Below, one piece after another: positions 54,140 through 62,016 of a stretch of DNA of 64,000 nt. Made by a program: the position numbers and the translations under genes. This stretch comes from Lutibacter sp. A80 (GTDB lineage: Bacteria > Bacteroidota > Bacteroidia > Flavobacteriales > Flavobacteriaceae). The notes below the pieces were generated by a model. The model saw only the letters and a program-made list of their open reading frames with translations, made no database searches and was not told where the DNA came from. The stretch lies in contig NZ_CP092480.1 in assembly GCF_022429645.1 (NCBI RefSeq), forward strand, positions 3,764,501 through 3,828,500, read 5' to 3'. Position 1 is the first letter of the stretch, and each line of letters opens with the position of its first letter.

Positions 54140-55306
54140 ATGAACAACATGTACTTTACTGAAGAACACGAGTCGTTTCGACAAAGTTTTCGAGATTTTC
54201 TACTAAAAGAAGTAGTTCCGTATGTTAATAAATGGGAAAAACAAGGTTTTATAGATAGGCAAATTTGGAAAAAATTTGGAGAAATGGGATATTTTGGATT
54301 GAATGCCCCTGAAGAGTATGGAGGTTTAAATCTAGATCTTTTTTATACGGTTATCTTCTTAGAAGAACTACAAAAAGTAAATTCAGGAGGGTTTGCAGCT
54401 GCTATTTGGGCACATACATATTTAGCAATGACTCATTTAAATGCCGAAGGAAGTAAAGAAATAAAAGAGAAATATTTAGCATCTAGTATAGATGGAGAGA
54501 AAGTAGGTTGTCTTTGTGTTTCCGAACCATTTGGAGGTTCAGATGTTGCTGGTATGCGGACTACTGCAACCAAAAATGGGACTAATTATATAATTAATGG
54601 TTCTAAAACATTTATAACAAATGGTGTTTTTTCCGATTATTTAGTTGTTGCTGCAAAAACAAGTCTAGACTTAGGAAATAAAGGAATGAGTATTTTTGTT
54701 GTTGATAGGGAAACCAAAGGAATTTCAGCAACAAGTCTAGAAAAATTAGGTTGGAAAGCTTCGGATACAGCTGAAATTGCATTTGATAATGTAGTTGTCC
54801 CTGAAGAAAATTTATTAGGTGAAGAGAATAAGGGGTTTTCTTATATAATGCAACATTTTGCCTCTGAAAGACTTATAATGGGAATTAATGCCCATGCTAG
54901 AGCAGAATTTGCCTTAAACTACGCAATACAATATATGTCTGAAAGAAAAGCATTTGGAAAGACGATAGATCAATTTCAAGCACTAAGGCATAAAGTGGCT
55001 GATATGGCAAGTGAGGTTGAAATGTGTAAAGAATTTAATTATTCTGTTGCTTCTAGAATGAATAAAGGAGATTATGTGGTGAAAGAAGCAAGTATGTCTA
55101 AGCTAATGTCAACAAAAATAGCAGATGAAGTTATTTATGAATGTTTACAGTTATTAGGAGGTTATGGTTATATGGAAGATTATCCAATGGCACGACTTTT
55201 AAGAGATAGTAGGCTAGGGCCAATTGGTGGTGGTACCTCAGAAATTTTGAGAGAAATTATCGCAAAAATGATAATTGATAAGAAAGAGTATAAGCCAGCA
55301 ACTTAG
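54140..55306 (+). CDS. Acyl-CoA dehydrogenase
   Basis: A 388-residue FAD enzyme of fatty-acid or amino-acid acyl-CoA oxidation. CVSEPFGGSDVAGMRTTA near 126-143 and SERKAFGKTIDQFQALRHKVADM near 266 are the family signatures. The catalytic-base position used by medium-chain enzymes reads GPIGGGTSEI (no Glu). Glu256 in RAEFALNY lies where isovaleryl- and long-chain enzymes have their base, so it belongs to that type. An inexact copy of its 3' end lies 83 bases downstream of the original segment. Confidence 0.9.
   Translation: MNNMYFTEEHESFRQSFRDFLLKEVVPYVNKWEKQGFIDRQIWKKFGEMGYFGLNAPEEYGGLNLDLFYTVIFLEELQKVNSGGFAAAIWAHTYLAMTHLNAEGSKEIKEKYLASSIDGEKVGCLCVSEPFGGSDVAGMRTTATKNGTNYIINGSKTFITNGVFSDYLVVAAKTSLDLGNKGMSIFVVDRETKGISATSLEKLGWKASDTAEIAFDNVVVPEENLLGEENKGFSYIMQHFASERLIMGINAHARAEFALNYAIQYMSERKAFGKTIDQFQALRHKVADMASEVEMCKEFNYSVASRMNKGDYVVKEASMSKLMSTKIADEVIYECLQLLGGYGYMEDYPMARLLRDSRLGPIGGGTSEILREIIAKMIIDKKEYKPAT
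55261..55298 (+). repeat. Copy 1 of a 38-base repeat (end of the acyl-CoA dehydrogenase gene)
   Basis: Encodes AKMIIDKKEYKP near the end of the dehydrogenase. It matches 55344-55381 at 33 of 38 bases. Confidence 0.7.
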
Positions 55307-55317
55307 TTTTTGATATT

Positions 55318-55352
55318 ATTTTTGCGAAAATAGTCTTTTAATTCGCAAAAAT
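55318..55352. repeat. Inverted repeat whose right arm is part of the duplicated segment
   Basis: An 11-base stem (55318-55328 with 55342-55352) and 13-base loop lie 12 bases after the dehydrogenase stop. There is no T-run, so termination is uncertain. Confidence 0.5.
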
Positions 55353-55381
55353 GATAATTAACAAGAAAGAATACAAGTCAG
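55344..55381 (+). pseudogene. Copy 2: duplicated 3' fragment of an acyl-CoA dehydrogenase gene
   Basis: Reads AKMIINKKEYKS in the same relative frame as copy 1, with changes falling mainly at third codon positions (GAG/GAA, TAT/TAC). The frame runs to a stop about 24 codons from its ATG and has no plausible product. This looks like the remnant of a second dehydrogenase gene or of an old tandem duplication. Confidence 0.5.
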
Positions 55382-55523
55382 AAATATATTTTTTTATAAA
55401 ATTACATTGCATAGAGAGGTGTTGAAATAGAGTTACTTACCTTAAAAAAGTTAATAGTTTAAGATTAAAAATAGAGATTTTAATTTTTTAATTATTAAAC
55501 TCCAATTTTTCAAATTAAAATTA

Positions 55524-55531
55524 TATATTTG
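55524..55531 (+). promoter_or_regulatory. -7 promoter element for rpsU
   Basis: TATATTTG matches TAnnTTTG; the predicted start near 55537 gives a leader of about 41 bases that contains a Shine-Dalgarno sequence. Confidence 0.7.
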
Positions 55532-55560
55532 CAATCTTAAATTTAAAAGAGAACGACTTG

Positions 55561-55570
55561 AAAGGAGGTG
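55561..55570 (+). promoter_or_regulatory. Strong Shine-Dalgarno sequence of rpsU
   Basis: AAAGGAGGTG is complementary to the 3' end of 16S rRNA; GGAGG ends 9 bases before the ATG at 55578. I saw no comparable site before any other gene in the window. Confidence 0.85.
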
Positions 55571-55577
55571 CTAAAAT

Positions 55578-55775
55578 ATGTTAATCATACCAGTTAAAGA
55601 CGGAGAAAATATTGATAGAGCGTTAAAACGTTATAAAAGAAAATTTGATCGTACTAAAACAATGAAAAATTTACGTAATCGTAAACAATTCAATAAGCCA
55701 TCAGTTGTAAAACGTGCGCAAAACATAAAAGCTCAATATGTTCAAAAATTAAGAACAAACGAAGAGCAAGGTTAA
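55578..55775 (+). CDS. rpsU: 30S ribosomal protein bS21
   Basis: A 65-residue basic protein of the small ribosomal subunit. MLIIPVKDGENIDRALKRYKRKFDR is the typical Bacteroidota start. Tyr54 (in KAQYVQK) occupies the position that, in Flavobacterium ribosomes, helps bS21 cover the anti-Shine-Dalgarno end of 16S rRNA. The gene has a perfect Shine-Dalgarno, which fits published autoregulation of rpsU in this phylum: only ribosomes lacking bS21 can use it. A terminator hairpin follows and xerC begins directly after it. Confidence 0.96.
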   Translation: MLIIPVKDGENIDRALKRYKRKFDRTKTMKNLRNRKQFNKPSVVKRAQNIKAQYVQKLRTNEEQG

Positions 55776-55792
55776 TTTTTAGCCAAAAAAAT

Positions 55793-55849
55793 AAAACCGT
55801 TAGTAAAAACAATTTACAATTTGTATGTTTGTTTTCTAACGGTTTTTTT
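55793..55849 (+). terminator. Terminator of rpsU, abutting the xerC start
   Basis: An 11-base stem (55793-55803 with 55836-55846) is followed by a T-run that ends at 55849; the xerC ATG is 55850-55852. It may act as an attenuator for the downstream genes. Confidence 0.75.
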
Positions 55850-56737
55850 ATGCCTACAAAATCCTTTTTAAATTATTTACAAATAGAGAAAAAGTATAGT
55901 GATTATACCATAATTGCGTATAAAAAAGATTTAAATGATTTTTTTGAATTTTACAGTACTAATTATGGAGAGATTGATGTGCTAGAAATAAATTATTCAC
56001 AAATTAGAAGTTGGATAGTTAGTTTGGTAAATTCAGGTATTAGTAATCGCAGTATTAATAGAAAGGTGTCTTCTCTAAAATCGTACTTTAAATTTCTTCA
56101 AAAAACGAAGCAAATTAACGTAAACCCATTAGCAAAACACAAAGCTTTAAAAACTTCAAAACAAGTACAGGTTCCTTTTTCTGAAAAAGAAATAAAACAG
56201 GTGTTAAATTTAAAAAATGAAACTGAAGATTTTGAATCTGTTAGAAATAAATTAATTGTTGAATTATTTTATTCAACAGGTATTAGAAGAAGTGAATTAA
56301 TTCATTTAAAAATTGAAGCAATTGATTTTAATAATGAAACGATTAAAGTATTAGGAAAAAGAAATAAAGAACGGTATATTCCGTTAATAAAGACAGTGCA
56401 AGTTTCGTTAAAAAATTATCTTAATTATAGAAATAAGATTAAAAGTCAATTATCTTATTTATTTATAACAAAAAAAGGTAAAATAATATACGATACACTT
56501 GTATATAGAATTATAAATAATTATTTTAGTACTGTATCTTCAAAAGTGAAAAAGAGTCCACATGTAATTAGGCACTCTTTTGCAACACACTTATTAAATG
56601 AAGGTGCAGATTTAAACGCTGTTAAAGAATTACTTGGGCATTCAAGTTTAGCGTCAACACAAGTTTATACCCACAGTAGTTTGGGTAAATTAAAAAAAGT
56701 GTATAACCAAGCTCACCCAAGGAGCCAAAAAAAATAA
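55850..56737 (+). CDS. xerC: Tyrosine recombinase XerC-like
   Basis: A 295-residue recombinase; the ATG at 55850 is used because codons further upstream fall in the terminator stem. The SAM-like N-terminal domain (about 1-90) has FLNYLQIEKKYSDYTIIAYKKDL. The catalytic residues are Arg in TGIRRSELIHL, Lys in VLGKRNKERYIPL, HVIRHSF, GHSSL and the nucleophile Tyr in STQVYTHSS. It should act at dif in chromosome-dimer resolution. The conserved rpsU-xerC-hpf setting argues against an integrase of a mobile element. Confidence 0.92.
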   Translation: MPTKSFLNYLQIEKKYSDYTIIAYKKDLNDFFEFYSTNYGEIDVLEINYSQIRSWIVSLVNSGISNRSINRKVSSLKSYFKFLQKTKQINVNPLAKHKALKTSKQVQVPFSEKEIKQVLNLKNETEDFESVRNKLIVELFYSTGIRRSELIHLKIEAIDFNNETIKVLGKRNKERYIPLIKTVQVSLKNYLNYRNKIKSQLSYLFITKKGKIIYDTLVYRIINNYFSTVSSKVKKSPHVIRHSFATHLLNEGADLNAVKELLGHSSLASTQVYTHSSLGKLKKVYNQAHPRSQKK

Positions 56738-56741
56738 ATTT

Positions 56742-57041
56742 ATGAGAGTAAACGTACAGTCAGTTAATTTTAATGCGGATAAAGAACTTATTGTTTTTGT
56801 AGAGAAGAAAATTAGTGGTTTAGAAAAATACTACGATAAAATTGTAGATTCAGAGGTATACTTAAAAGTACATCAAACAAGTGAAAAAGAAAATAAAAAT
56901 GTAGATGTAAAATTAAATATTCCGGGGAATGATCTTATAGTTAAAAAGCAATGTAAAACATTTGAGGAAGGTGTTATGTTGGCTGTAGATTCATTAAAAC
57001 GAAAGCTTACACAAAAGAAAGAAAAAATAAGATCAAAATAA
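56742..57041 (+). CDS. hpf: Ribosome hibernation promoting factor, short form
   Basis: A 99-residue protein of the HPF/RaiA family: MRVNVQSVNFNADKELIVFVEKKISGLEKYYDKIVDSEVYLKV is the beta-alpha-beta fold that sits in the mRNA/tRNA channel of idle ribosomes. The length lacks the C-terminal dimerisation domain of long HPF. The gene starts 4 bases after xerC. A second ribosome-silencing gene, rsfS, is present elsewhere in the window. Confidence 0.93.
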   Translation: MRVNVQSVNFNADKELIVFVEKKISGLEKYYDKIVDSEVYLKVHQTSEKENKNVDVKLNIPGNDLIVKKQCKTFEEGVMLAVDSLKRKLTQKKEKIRSK

Positions 57042-57087
57042 TTTATAAAAAAAACTTTAAAAAGTTTTGTTTAAAACTAAAATTTAA

Positions 57088-57095
57088 TACATTTG
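57088..57095 (+). promoter_or_regulatory. Promoter of the tRNA-tuf cluster
   Basis: TACATTTG matches TAnnTTTG, with a TTG at 57067-57069, 18 bases upstream. The predicted start is near 57101. A 6-base stem (57097-57102 with 57113-57118) begins at the start of the transcript. Confidence 0.75.
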
Positions 57096-57136
57096 CAGTC
57101 CGTTAGAAATAGCGGACTTCTTTTATGGAGTAAAAA

Positions 57137-57210
57137 GCCGATGTAGCTCAGCTGGCTAGAGCAGCTGATTTGTAATCAGCAGGTCGTGGGTTCGAGTCCC
57201 TCCATCGGCT
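57137..57210 (+). tRNA. tRNA-Thr (TGT)
   Basis: The acceptor stem pairs 57137-57143 with 57203-57209, with a D arm and an anticodon stem GCTGA/TCAGC closing the loop TTTGTAA, so the anticodon is TGT. CCA is not encoded. First of four tRNAs before tuf. Confidence 0.95.
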
Positions 57211-57300
57211 CAAAAAATAGAGTGAAGTGTTTGAGATTATTTTATAATTGAAATAATTTAAAACTTATCAATTTTTTTGATAAAGATCTTTGAAAATACC

Positions 57301-57381
<81 letters not shown>

Positions 57382-57433
57382 CATTTAATTGGAATAAAAT
57401 ATAATACCCAATGATGAATTGAAAAAAATTATT

Positions 57434-57506
57434 GCGAGAGTAGCTCAGTTGGTAGAGCTTCAGCCTTCCAAGCTGACTGTCGCCGGTTCGAGCCCGGTCT
57501 CTCGCT
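57434..57506 (+). tRNA. tRNA-Gly (TCC)
   Basis: The acceptor stem pairs 57434-57440 with 57499-57505. Anticodon stem TCAGC/GCTGA closes CTTCCAA, giving TCC. Confidence 0.95.
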
Positions 57507-57517
57507 CTATTTTTTTG

Positions 57518-57589
57518 GCCGGTGTAGCTCAGGGGTAGAGCGTTTCCTTGGTAAGGAAGAGGTCACGGGTTCAATTCCCGTCATTGGCT
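57518..57589 (+). tRNA. tRNA-Thr (GGT)
   Basis: The acceptor stem pairs 57518-57524 with 57582-57588 (two G-T pairs). The anticodon loop TTGGTAA gives GGT. A second threonine isoacceptor in the same cluster; it is 72 bases long. Confidence 0.94.
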
Positions 57590-57645
57590 CAATAAAAGAA
57601 TTGAATTTAACACTATATATAACTAAGATTTAAAAATTAATAATT

Positions 57646-58833
57646 ATGGCTAAAGAAACTTTCGATCGTTCAAAAGCGCACTTAAACATTGGTACTATTG
57701 GACACGTTGATCACGGTAAAACAACCTTAACAGCTGCTATTACTGTTGTATTAGCAGAGAAAGGGCTTTCTGAAGTAAAAGATTTCGATCAAATCGATAA
57801 CGCTCCTGAAGAAAAAGAAAGAGGTATTACAATTAATACTGCACACGTAGAGTATCAAACTGCTACACGTCACTATGCTCACGTTGACTGTCCAGGTCAC
57901 GCGGATTACGTAAAAAACATGGTAACAGGTGCTGCTCAAATGGATGGTGCAATTATCGTAGTAGCTGCAACAGATGGGCCAATGCCTCAAACAAGAGAGC
58001 ATATCTTATTAGGTCGTCAAGTAGGTATTCCAAGATTAGTTGTATTCATGAATAAAGTGGATATGGTTGATGATGAGGAATTATTAGAATTAGTAGAAAT
58101 GGAAATTAGAGATTTATTATCTTTCTATGACTACGATGGTGATAATACTCCTGTAATTCAAGGTTCTGCTTTAGGAGGATTAAACCTTGAGCCAAAATGG
58201 ATGGAGAAAATTATGGAATTAATGGATGCTGTGGATACTTGGATTGAGTTACCTAAGCGTGATGTTGATAAAGATTTCTTAATGCCTATTGAAGATGTAT
58301 TCTCAATTACTGGTCGTGGTACTGTAGCAACAGGACGTATTGAAACTGGTGTTGCTAACACAGGAGATGCTGTTGATATTATTGGTATGGGAGCTGAAAA
58401 ATTAACTTCTACTATTACTGGAGTTGAAATGTTTCGTAAAATATTAGATAGAGGTGAAGCTGGAGATAACGTTGGTATCTTATTAAGAGGTATTAATAAA
58501 GAAGATATCCGTAGAGGTATGGTAATTTGTAAACCAAAATCTGTAACTCCACACGCTAAATTTAAAGCAGAGGTTTATATCTTGAAAAAAGAAGAAGGTG
58601 GTCGTCACACACCATTCCATAACAACTACCGTCCACAATTTTACGTACGTACAACAGACGTAACAGGTACTATTAACTTACCTGATGGAGTAGAAATGGT
58701 AATGCCAGGAGATAACTTAACTATTACTGTTGAATTACACCAACCAATTGCATTAAATGTAGGTTTACGTTTTGCAATCCGTGAAGGTGGTAGAACAGTA
58801 GGAGCTGGTCAGGTAACAGAAATGTTAGACTAA
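57646..58833 (+). CDS. tuf: Elongation factor Tu
   Basis: A 395-residue GTPase that brings aminoacyl-tRNA to the ribosome. G motifs GHVDHGKTT (about 18-26), DCPGH near 81 and NKVD near 136 are intact, followed by domains II and III. It lies 56 bases after the fourth tRNA with no clear promoter between, so it is probably transcribed with the tRNAs from the promoter at 57088. A terminator or attenuator follows before tRNA-Trp. Confidence 0.98.
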   Translation: MAKETFDRSKAHLNIGTIGHVDHGKTTLTAAITVVLAEKGLSEVKDFDQIDNAPEEKERGITINTAHVEYQTATRHYAHVDCPGHADYVKNMVTGAAQMDGAIIVVAATDGPMPQTREHILLGRQVGIPRLVVFMNKVDMVDDEELLELVEMEIRDLLSFYDYDGDNTPVIQGSALGGLNLEPKWMEKIMELMDAVDTWIELPKRDVDKDFLMPIEDVFSITGRGTVATGRIETGVANTGDAVDIIGMGAEKLTSTITGVEMFRKILDRGEAGDNVGILLRGINKEDIRRGMVICKPKSVTPHAKFKAEVYILKKEEGGRHTPFHNNYRPQFYVRTTDVTGTINLPDGVEMVMPGDNLTITVELHQPIALNVGLRFAIREGGRTVGAGQVTEMLD

Positions 58834-58856
58834 TCTAGATCTAAAAAAACAAATAT

Positions 58857-58885
58857 AAGGTGCTTCTTTAGAAGCACCTTTCTTT
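58857..58885 (+). terminator. Hairpin after tuf
   Basis: A 10-base perfect stem (58857-58866 with 58871-58880) with TTTA loop, followed by TCTTT. The tRNA-Trp gene starts at 58886, so this may separate or attenuate the tuf and secE-nusG units. Confidence 0.75.
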
Positions 58886-58958
58886 ACGGGCGTAGCTCAG
58901 TTGGTAGAGCACTGGTCTCCAAAACCAGGTGTCGGGAGTTCGAGCCTCTCCGCCCGTG
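58886..58958 (+). tRNA. tRNA-Trp (CCA)
   Basis: The acceptor stem pairs 58886-58892 with 58951-58957, with G as discriminator base. Anticodon stem CTGGT/ACCAG closes CTCCAAA, giving CCA. It is between tuf and secE, as in many distant bacteria. Confidence 0.95.
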
Positions 58959-58972
58959 CAAAAAAATAAGAA

Positions 58973-59161
58973 ATGAATTTAGTTAATTATATAAAAGACT
59001 CATTTGAAGAGTTACGCAATAAAGTGTCTTGGATTTCTTGGGAAGAAGCTCAAAAATCGACATTAGTTGTTGCTGTATTTACAATAATATTTGCTTTGGC
59101 AGTATTTTTAGTAGATAAATTCTTCCAAACTGGTTTAACTGAGTATTTTAAATTATTTTAA
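58973..59161 (+). CDS. secE: Preprotein translocase subunit SecE
   Basis: A 62-residue minimal SecE with one transmembrane helix (about 31-51: TLVVAVFTIIFALAVFLV) after the amphipathic segment FEELRNKVSWISWEE, the conserved part that clamps SecY. It starts 15 bases after tRNA-Trp and 10 bases before nusG. Confidence 0.95.
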   Translation: MNLVNYIKDSFEELRNKVSWISWEEAQKSTLVVAVFTIIFALAVFLVDKFFQTGLTEYFKLF

Positions 59162-59171
59162 TAATTAAGTT

Positions 59172-59723
59172 ATGGCTGATTCTGTGAAAAAATGGTACGT
59201 TGTTAGAGCTATAGGTGGGCAAGAAAATAAAGTGAAATCTTATATTGAAAATGAGATAGCTCGTTTAGGAATGACTGATTATGTTGATAGAGTTTTAGTA
59301 CCTACAGAAAAAGTGATTCAAGTACGTAATGGGAAAAAAATAAATAAAGAACGCGTTTATTTTCCAGGTTATGTAATGATTGAAGCTAACTTAAGTGGTG
59401 AATTACCACACGTTATTAAATCGATAACAGGTGTGATTGGTTTTTTAGGCGAAGTTAAAGGAGGTGATCCTGTACCTATGCGTAAATCTGAAATTAACCG
59501 AATGCTTGGTAAAGTTGATGAATTATCTGTTCAAAATGATAATGTTGCTATACCTTATGTAGTTGGTGAAACAGTAAAAGTAATTGATGGTCCATTTAAT
59601 GGGTTTGATGGTACAATAGAAAAGATAAATGAAGAAAAGCGTAAACTAGAAGTAATGGTTAAGATTTTTGGAAGAAAAACACCATTAGAGTTAAGTTATA
59701 TGCAAGTAGATAAAATTTCATAA
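59172..59723 (+). CDS. nusG: Transcription termination/antitermination factor NusG
   Basis: A 183-residue protein with the NGN domain at the start (KWYVVRAIGGQENKVKSYIE... VYFPGYVMIEANL) and the KOW domain at the end (about 130-180: VIDGPFNGFDGTIEKINEEK). It binds RNA polymerase and couples transcription to the ribosome. Co-transcribed with secE. Confidence 0.97.
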   Translation: MADSVKKWYVVRAIGGQENKVKSYIENEIARLGMTDYVDRVLVPTEKVIQVRNGKKINKERVYFPGYVMIEANLSGELPHVIKSITGVIGFLGEVKGGDPVPMRKSEINRMLGKVDELSVQNDNVAIPYVVGETVKVIDGPFNGFDGTIEKINEEKRKLEVMVKIFGRKTPLELSYMQVDKIS

Positions 59724-59741
59724 TAGTTACATATAATTTAT

Positions 59742-59776
59742 GATATTACATTTAGCTTCCAATTTTATGTAATATC
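59742..59776 (+). promoter_or_regulatory. Leader hairpin before rplK
   Basis: A perfect 10-base inverted repeat (59742-59751 with 59767-59776) with a 15-base loop lies 17 bases before the rplK ATG. It has the position expected for an L1-binding translational operator, and a near -7 element (TACATTTA, 59747-59754) overlaps its left arm and loop. No T-run follows. Confidence 0.45.
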
Positions 59777-59793
59777 TAATTTAAGATTTAAAA

Positions 59794-60237
59794 ATGGCAA
59801 AAGAAGTTAGTAAAGTAGTAAAATTACAAGTTCGTGGAGGTGCAGCAAATCCATCACCACCTGTTGGACCTGCTTTAGGTGCTGCCGGAGTTAATATTAT
59901 GGAGTTCTGTAAGCAATTTAATGCTAGAACTCAAGACAAACCAGGAAAAGTTTTACCTGTTGCAATTACTGTATATAAGGATAAATCTTTTGATTTTGTT
60001 ATAAAAACTCCACCAGCAGCTGTTCAAATTTTAGAAGCAGCTAAAGTAAAAAAAGGGTCAGCAGAACCAAATAGAATTAAAGTAGCTACAGTTACTTGGG
60101 ATCAATTGAAAACAATTGCTGAAGATAAAATGGTAGATTTAAATGCATTTACTGTTGAATCTGCAATGCTTATGATGGCAGGTACAGCACGTTCAATGGG
60201 AATTAGAGTAAAAGGAGAAGCTCCTGTAAAACAATAA
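59794..60237 (+). CDS. rplK: 50S ribosomal protein uL11
   Basis: A 147-residue ribosomal protein: [36 protein letters not shown] opens it, and the C-terminal RNA-binding domain ends [13 protein letters not shown]. It forms the GTPase-associated centre with the L10-L7/L12 stalk. rplA follows after 15 bases. Confidence 0.98.
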   Translation: MAKEVSKVVKLQVRGGAANPSPPVGPALGAAGVNIMEFCKQFNARTQDKPGKVLPVAITVYKDKSFDFVIKTPPAAVQILEAAKVKKGSAEPNRIKVATVTWDQLKTIAEDKMVDLNAFTVESAMLMMAGTARSMGIRVKGEAPVKQ

Positions 60238-60252
60238 AACAGTTATTAAAAA

Positions 60253-60948
60253 ATGGCAAAATTAACTAAAAAGCAAAAAGAAGCTGAAGCTAAAGTTGAT
60301 AGAAATCAAACTTACAGTTTAAATGATGCTTCTGCTTTAGTAAAAGAAATTACTAATGTAAATTTTGATGCATCTATTGATTTAGCTGTTAGATTAGGAG
60401 TTGATCCTCGTAAAGCAAATCAAATGGTTAGAGGGGTAGTAACATTACCTCACGGAACCGGTAAAGATGTTAAAGTTTTAGCATTAGTAACTCCAGATAA
60501 AGAAGCAGATGCAAAAGAAGCAGGTGCAGACTATGTTGGATTAGATGAATACCTTCAAAAAATTAAAGAAGGTTGGACTGACGTTGATGTTATTATTACT
60601 ATGCCTAGTGTTATGGGTAAATTAGGACCATTAGGACGTATTTTAGGACCTAGAGGTTTAATGCCTAACCCTAAAACTGGTACTGTAACAATGGATGTAG
60701 CAAAAGCTGTTACTGAAGTTAAAGCTGGTAAAATTGACTTTAAAGTTGAAAAAACAGGTATTGTTCATGCAGCAATAGCTAAAGCATCATTTTCTGCAGA
60801 TAAAATTGCTGAAAACGCTGGTGAATTAATTCAGACTTTAATAAAATTAAAACCAACTGCAGCTAAAGGAACTTATGTTAAAAGCATTTACATGTCTAGT
60901 ACTATGAGTCCAGGTATAAGTATTGATACTAAATCAGTTAATAGTTAA
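60253..60948 (+). CDS. rplA: 50S ribosomal protein uL1
   Basis: A 231-residue L1-stalk protein. The signature [30 protein letters not shown] (about 116-145) is intact. In many bacteria L1 also represses its own rplK-rplA mRNA; a hairpin upstream of rplK could be the target. Confidence 0.98.
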   Translation: MAKLTKKQKEAEAKVDRNQTYSLNDASALVKEITNVNFDASIDLAVRLGVDPRKANQMVRGVVTLPHGTGKDVKVLALVTPDKEADAKEAGADYVGLDEYLQKIKEGWTDVDVIITMPSVMGKLGPLGRILGPRGLMPNPKTGTVTMDVAKAVTEVKAGKIDFKVEKTGIVHAAIAKASFSADKIAENAGELIQTLIKLKPTAAKGTYVKSIYMSSTMSPGISIDTKSVNS

Positions 60949-60961
60949 AACATAGAAGATT

Positions 60962-61480
60962 ATGACTAGAGAAGAAAAATCACAAGTGATAGAAGCTATA
61001 ACAACAAAGTTAACTGGACAAAGTGTTATCTATTTAGCTGATATATCAGGTTTAAATGCCTTAGACACATCTAATTTACGTAGAGCATGTTTTAAAGCTA
61101 ATATTAAACTTGCAGTTGTTAAAAATACATTGTTAGAAAAAGCAATGGAAAAATCTGATAAAGATTTTGGAGATTTACCTACAGTTTTAAAAGGAAATAC
61201 TTCAATTTTATTATCTGATACTGGTAATGCACCAGCAAAATTAATAAAAGAATTTCGTAAAAAATCCGATAAGCCTTTATTAAAAGGAGCTTATGTAGCT
61301 GAAGCTATTTATGTTGGTGATGACCAATTAGAAACTTTAGTTAATATCAAGTCTAAAGAAGAAGTTATTGGAGAAATCATTACAATTTTACAATCGCCTG
61401 CTAAAAATGTTGTTTCAGCATTACAATCAGGAGGTAATAAATTATCTGGTATAATTAAAGCATTATCAGAAAAAGAATAA
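60962..61480 (+). CDS. rplJ: 50S ribosomal protein uL10
   Basis: A 172-residue protein anchoring the L7/L12 stalk. TREEKSQVIEAITTKLTGQSVIYLADISGL opens it and the C-terminal helix (ILQSPAKNVVSALQSGGNKLSGIIKAL) binds L12 dimers. Only 13 bases separate it from rplA, so there is no room for the long L10 leader seen in other bacteria. Confidence 0.97.
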   Translation: MTREEKSQVIEAITTKLTGQSVIYLADISGLNALDTSNLRRACFKANIKLAVVKNTLLEKAMEKSDKDFGDLPTVLKGNTSILLSDTGNAPAKLIKEFRKKSDKPLLKGAYVAEAIYVGDDQLETLVNIKSKEEVIGEIITILQSPAKNVVSALQSGGNKLSGIIKALSEKE

Positions 61481-61522
61481 GCGCACTAATAAACTAATAT
61501 AATAAAAATTAAACAAAGAGAA

Positions 61523-61897
61523 ATGGCAGATTTAAAAGATTTCGCAGAACAACTTGTTAACTTAACAGTAAAAGAAGTAAACGAGTTAGCTAATATTTTA
61601 AAAGAAGAATATGGTATTGAGCCAGCTGCAGCAGCAGTTGCAGTAGCAGGTCCAGCAGCAGGTGGAGCAGCAGAAGAAGAAGCTCAAACTGAATTTGATG
61701 TAATTTTAAAAGCAGCAGGTGGTTCTAAATTAGCAGTTGTTAAATTAGTTAAGGAATTAACTGGTTTAGGATTGAAAGAAGCTAAAGGTGTTGTAGATAG
61801 CGCACCAGCACCAGTAAAAGAAGGTATTTCTAAAGACGAAGCGGAAGCTTTAAAAGCATCATTAGAAGAAGCTGGAGCAGAGGTTGAGCTTAAATAA
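61523..61897 (+). CDS. rplL: 50S ribosomal protein bL12
   Basis: A 124-residue acidic stalk protein. The N-terminal dimerisation helix ([28 protein letters not shown]), the Ala-rich hinge (about 37-52) and the C-terminal domain ([35 protein letters not shown]) are present. A perfect hairpin lies in the 119-base gap before rpoB. Confidence 0.98.
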   Translation: MADLKDFAEQLVNLTVKEVNELANILKEEYGIEPAAAAVAVAGPAAGGAAEEEAQTEFDVILKAAGGSKLAVVKLVKELTGLGLKEAKGVVDSAPAPVKEGISKDEAEALKASLEEAGAEVELK

Positions 61898-61922
61898 GCT
61901 AACAACAGCTAAAACAATTTAA

Positions 61923-61956
61923 GGTTTAGGTCTGGGGTCATCCTAAGACCTAAACC
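61923..61956 (+). terminator. Attenuator-like hairpin between rplL and rpoB
   Basis: A perfect 11-base stem (61923-61933 with 61946-61956) with a 12-base loop, followed by ATTTTG. It is in the same place as the rplL-rpoB attenuator/RNase III region of other bacteria. Confidence 0.65.
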
Positions 61957-62016
61957 ATTTTGCGTATATATTCGTTCTTATATTTTAATAGTTTTTTAAC
62001 TTAAAGTTTTTGTCCA

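Noticed and set aside
55318..55352. Standard terminator for the acyl-CoA dehydrogenase gene
   Set aside because: The stem is good but no T-run follows on either strand; listed as inverted repeat only.
55850..56737. Tyrosine recombinase as integrase of a genomic island
   Set aside because: It sits in the housekeeping rpsU-xerC-hpf context, the nearby tRNA genes are complete and no partial tRNA copy (attachment site) was seen.
60949..60961. L10 leader RNA before rplJ
   Set aside because: Only 13 bases separate rplA and rplJ, too short for the known leader structure.
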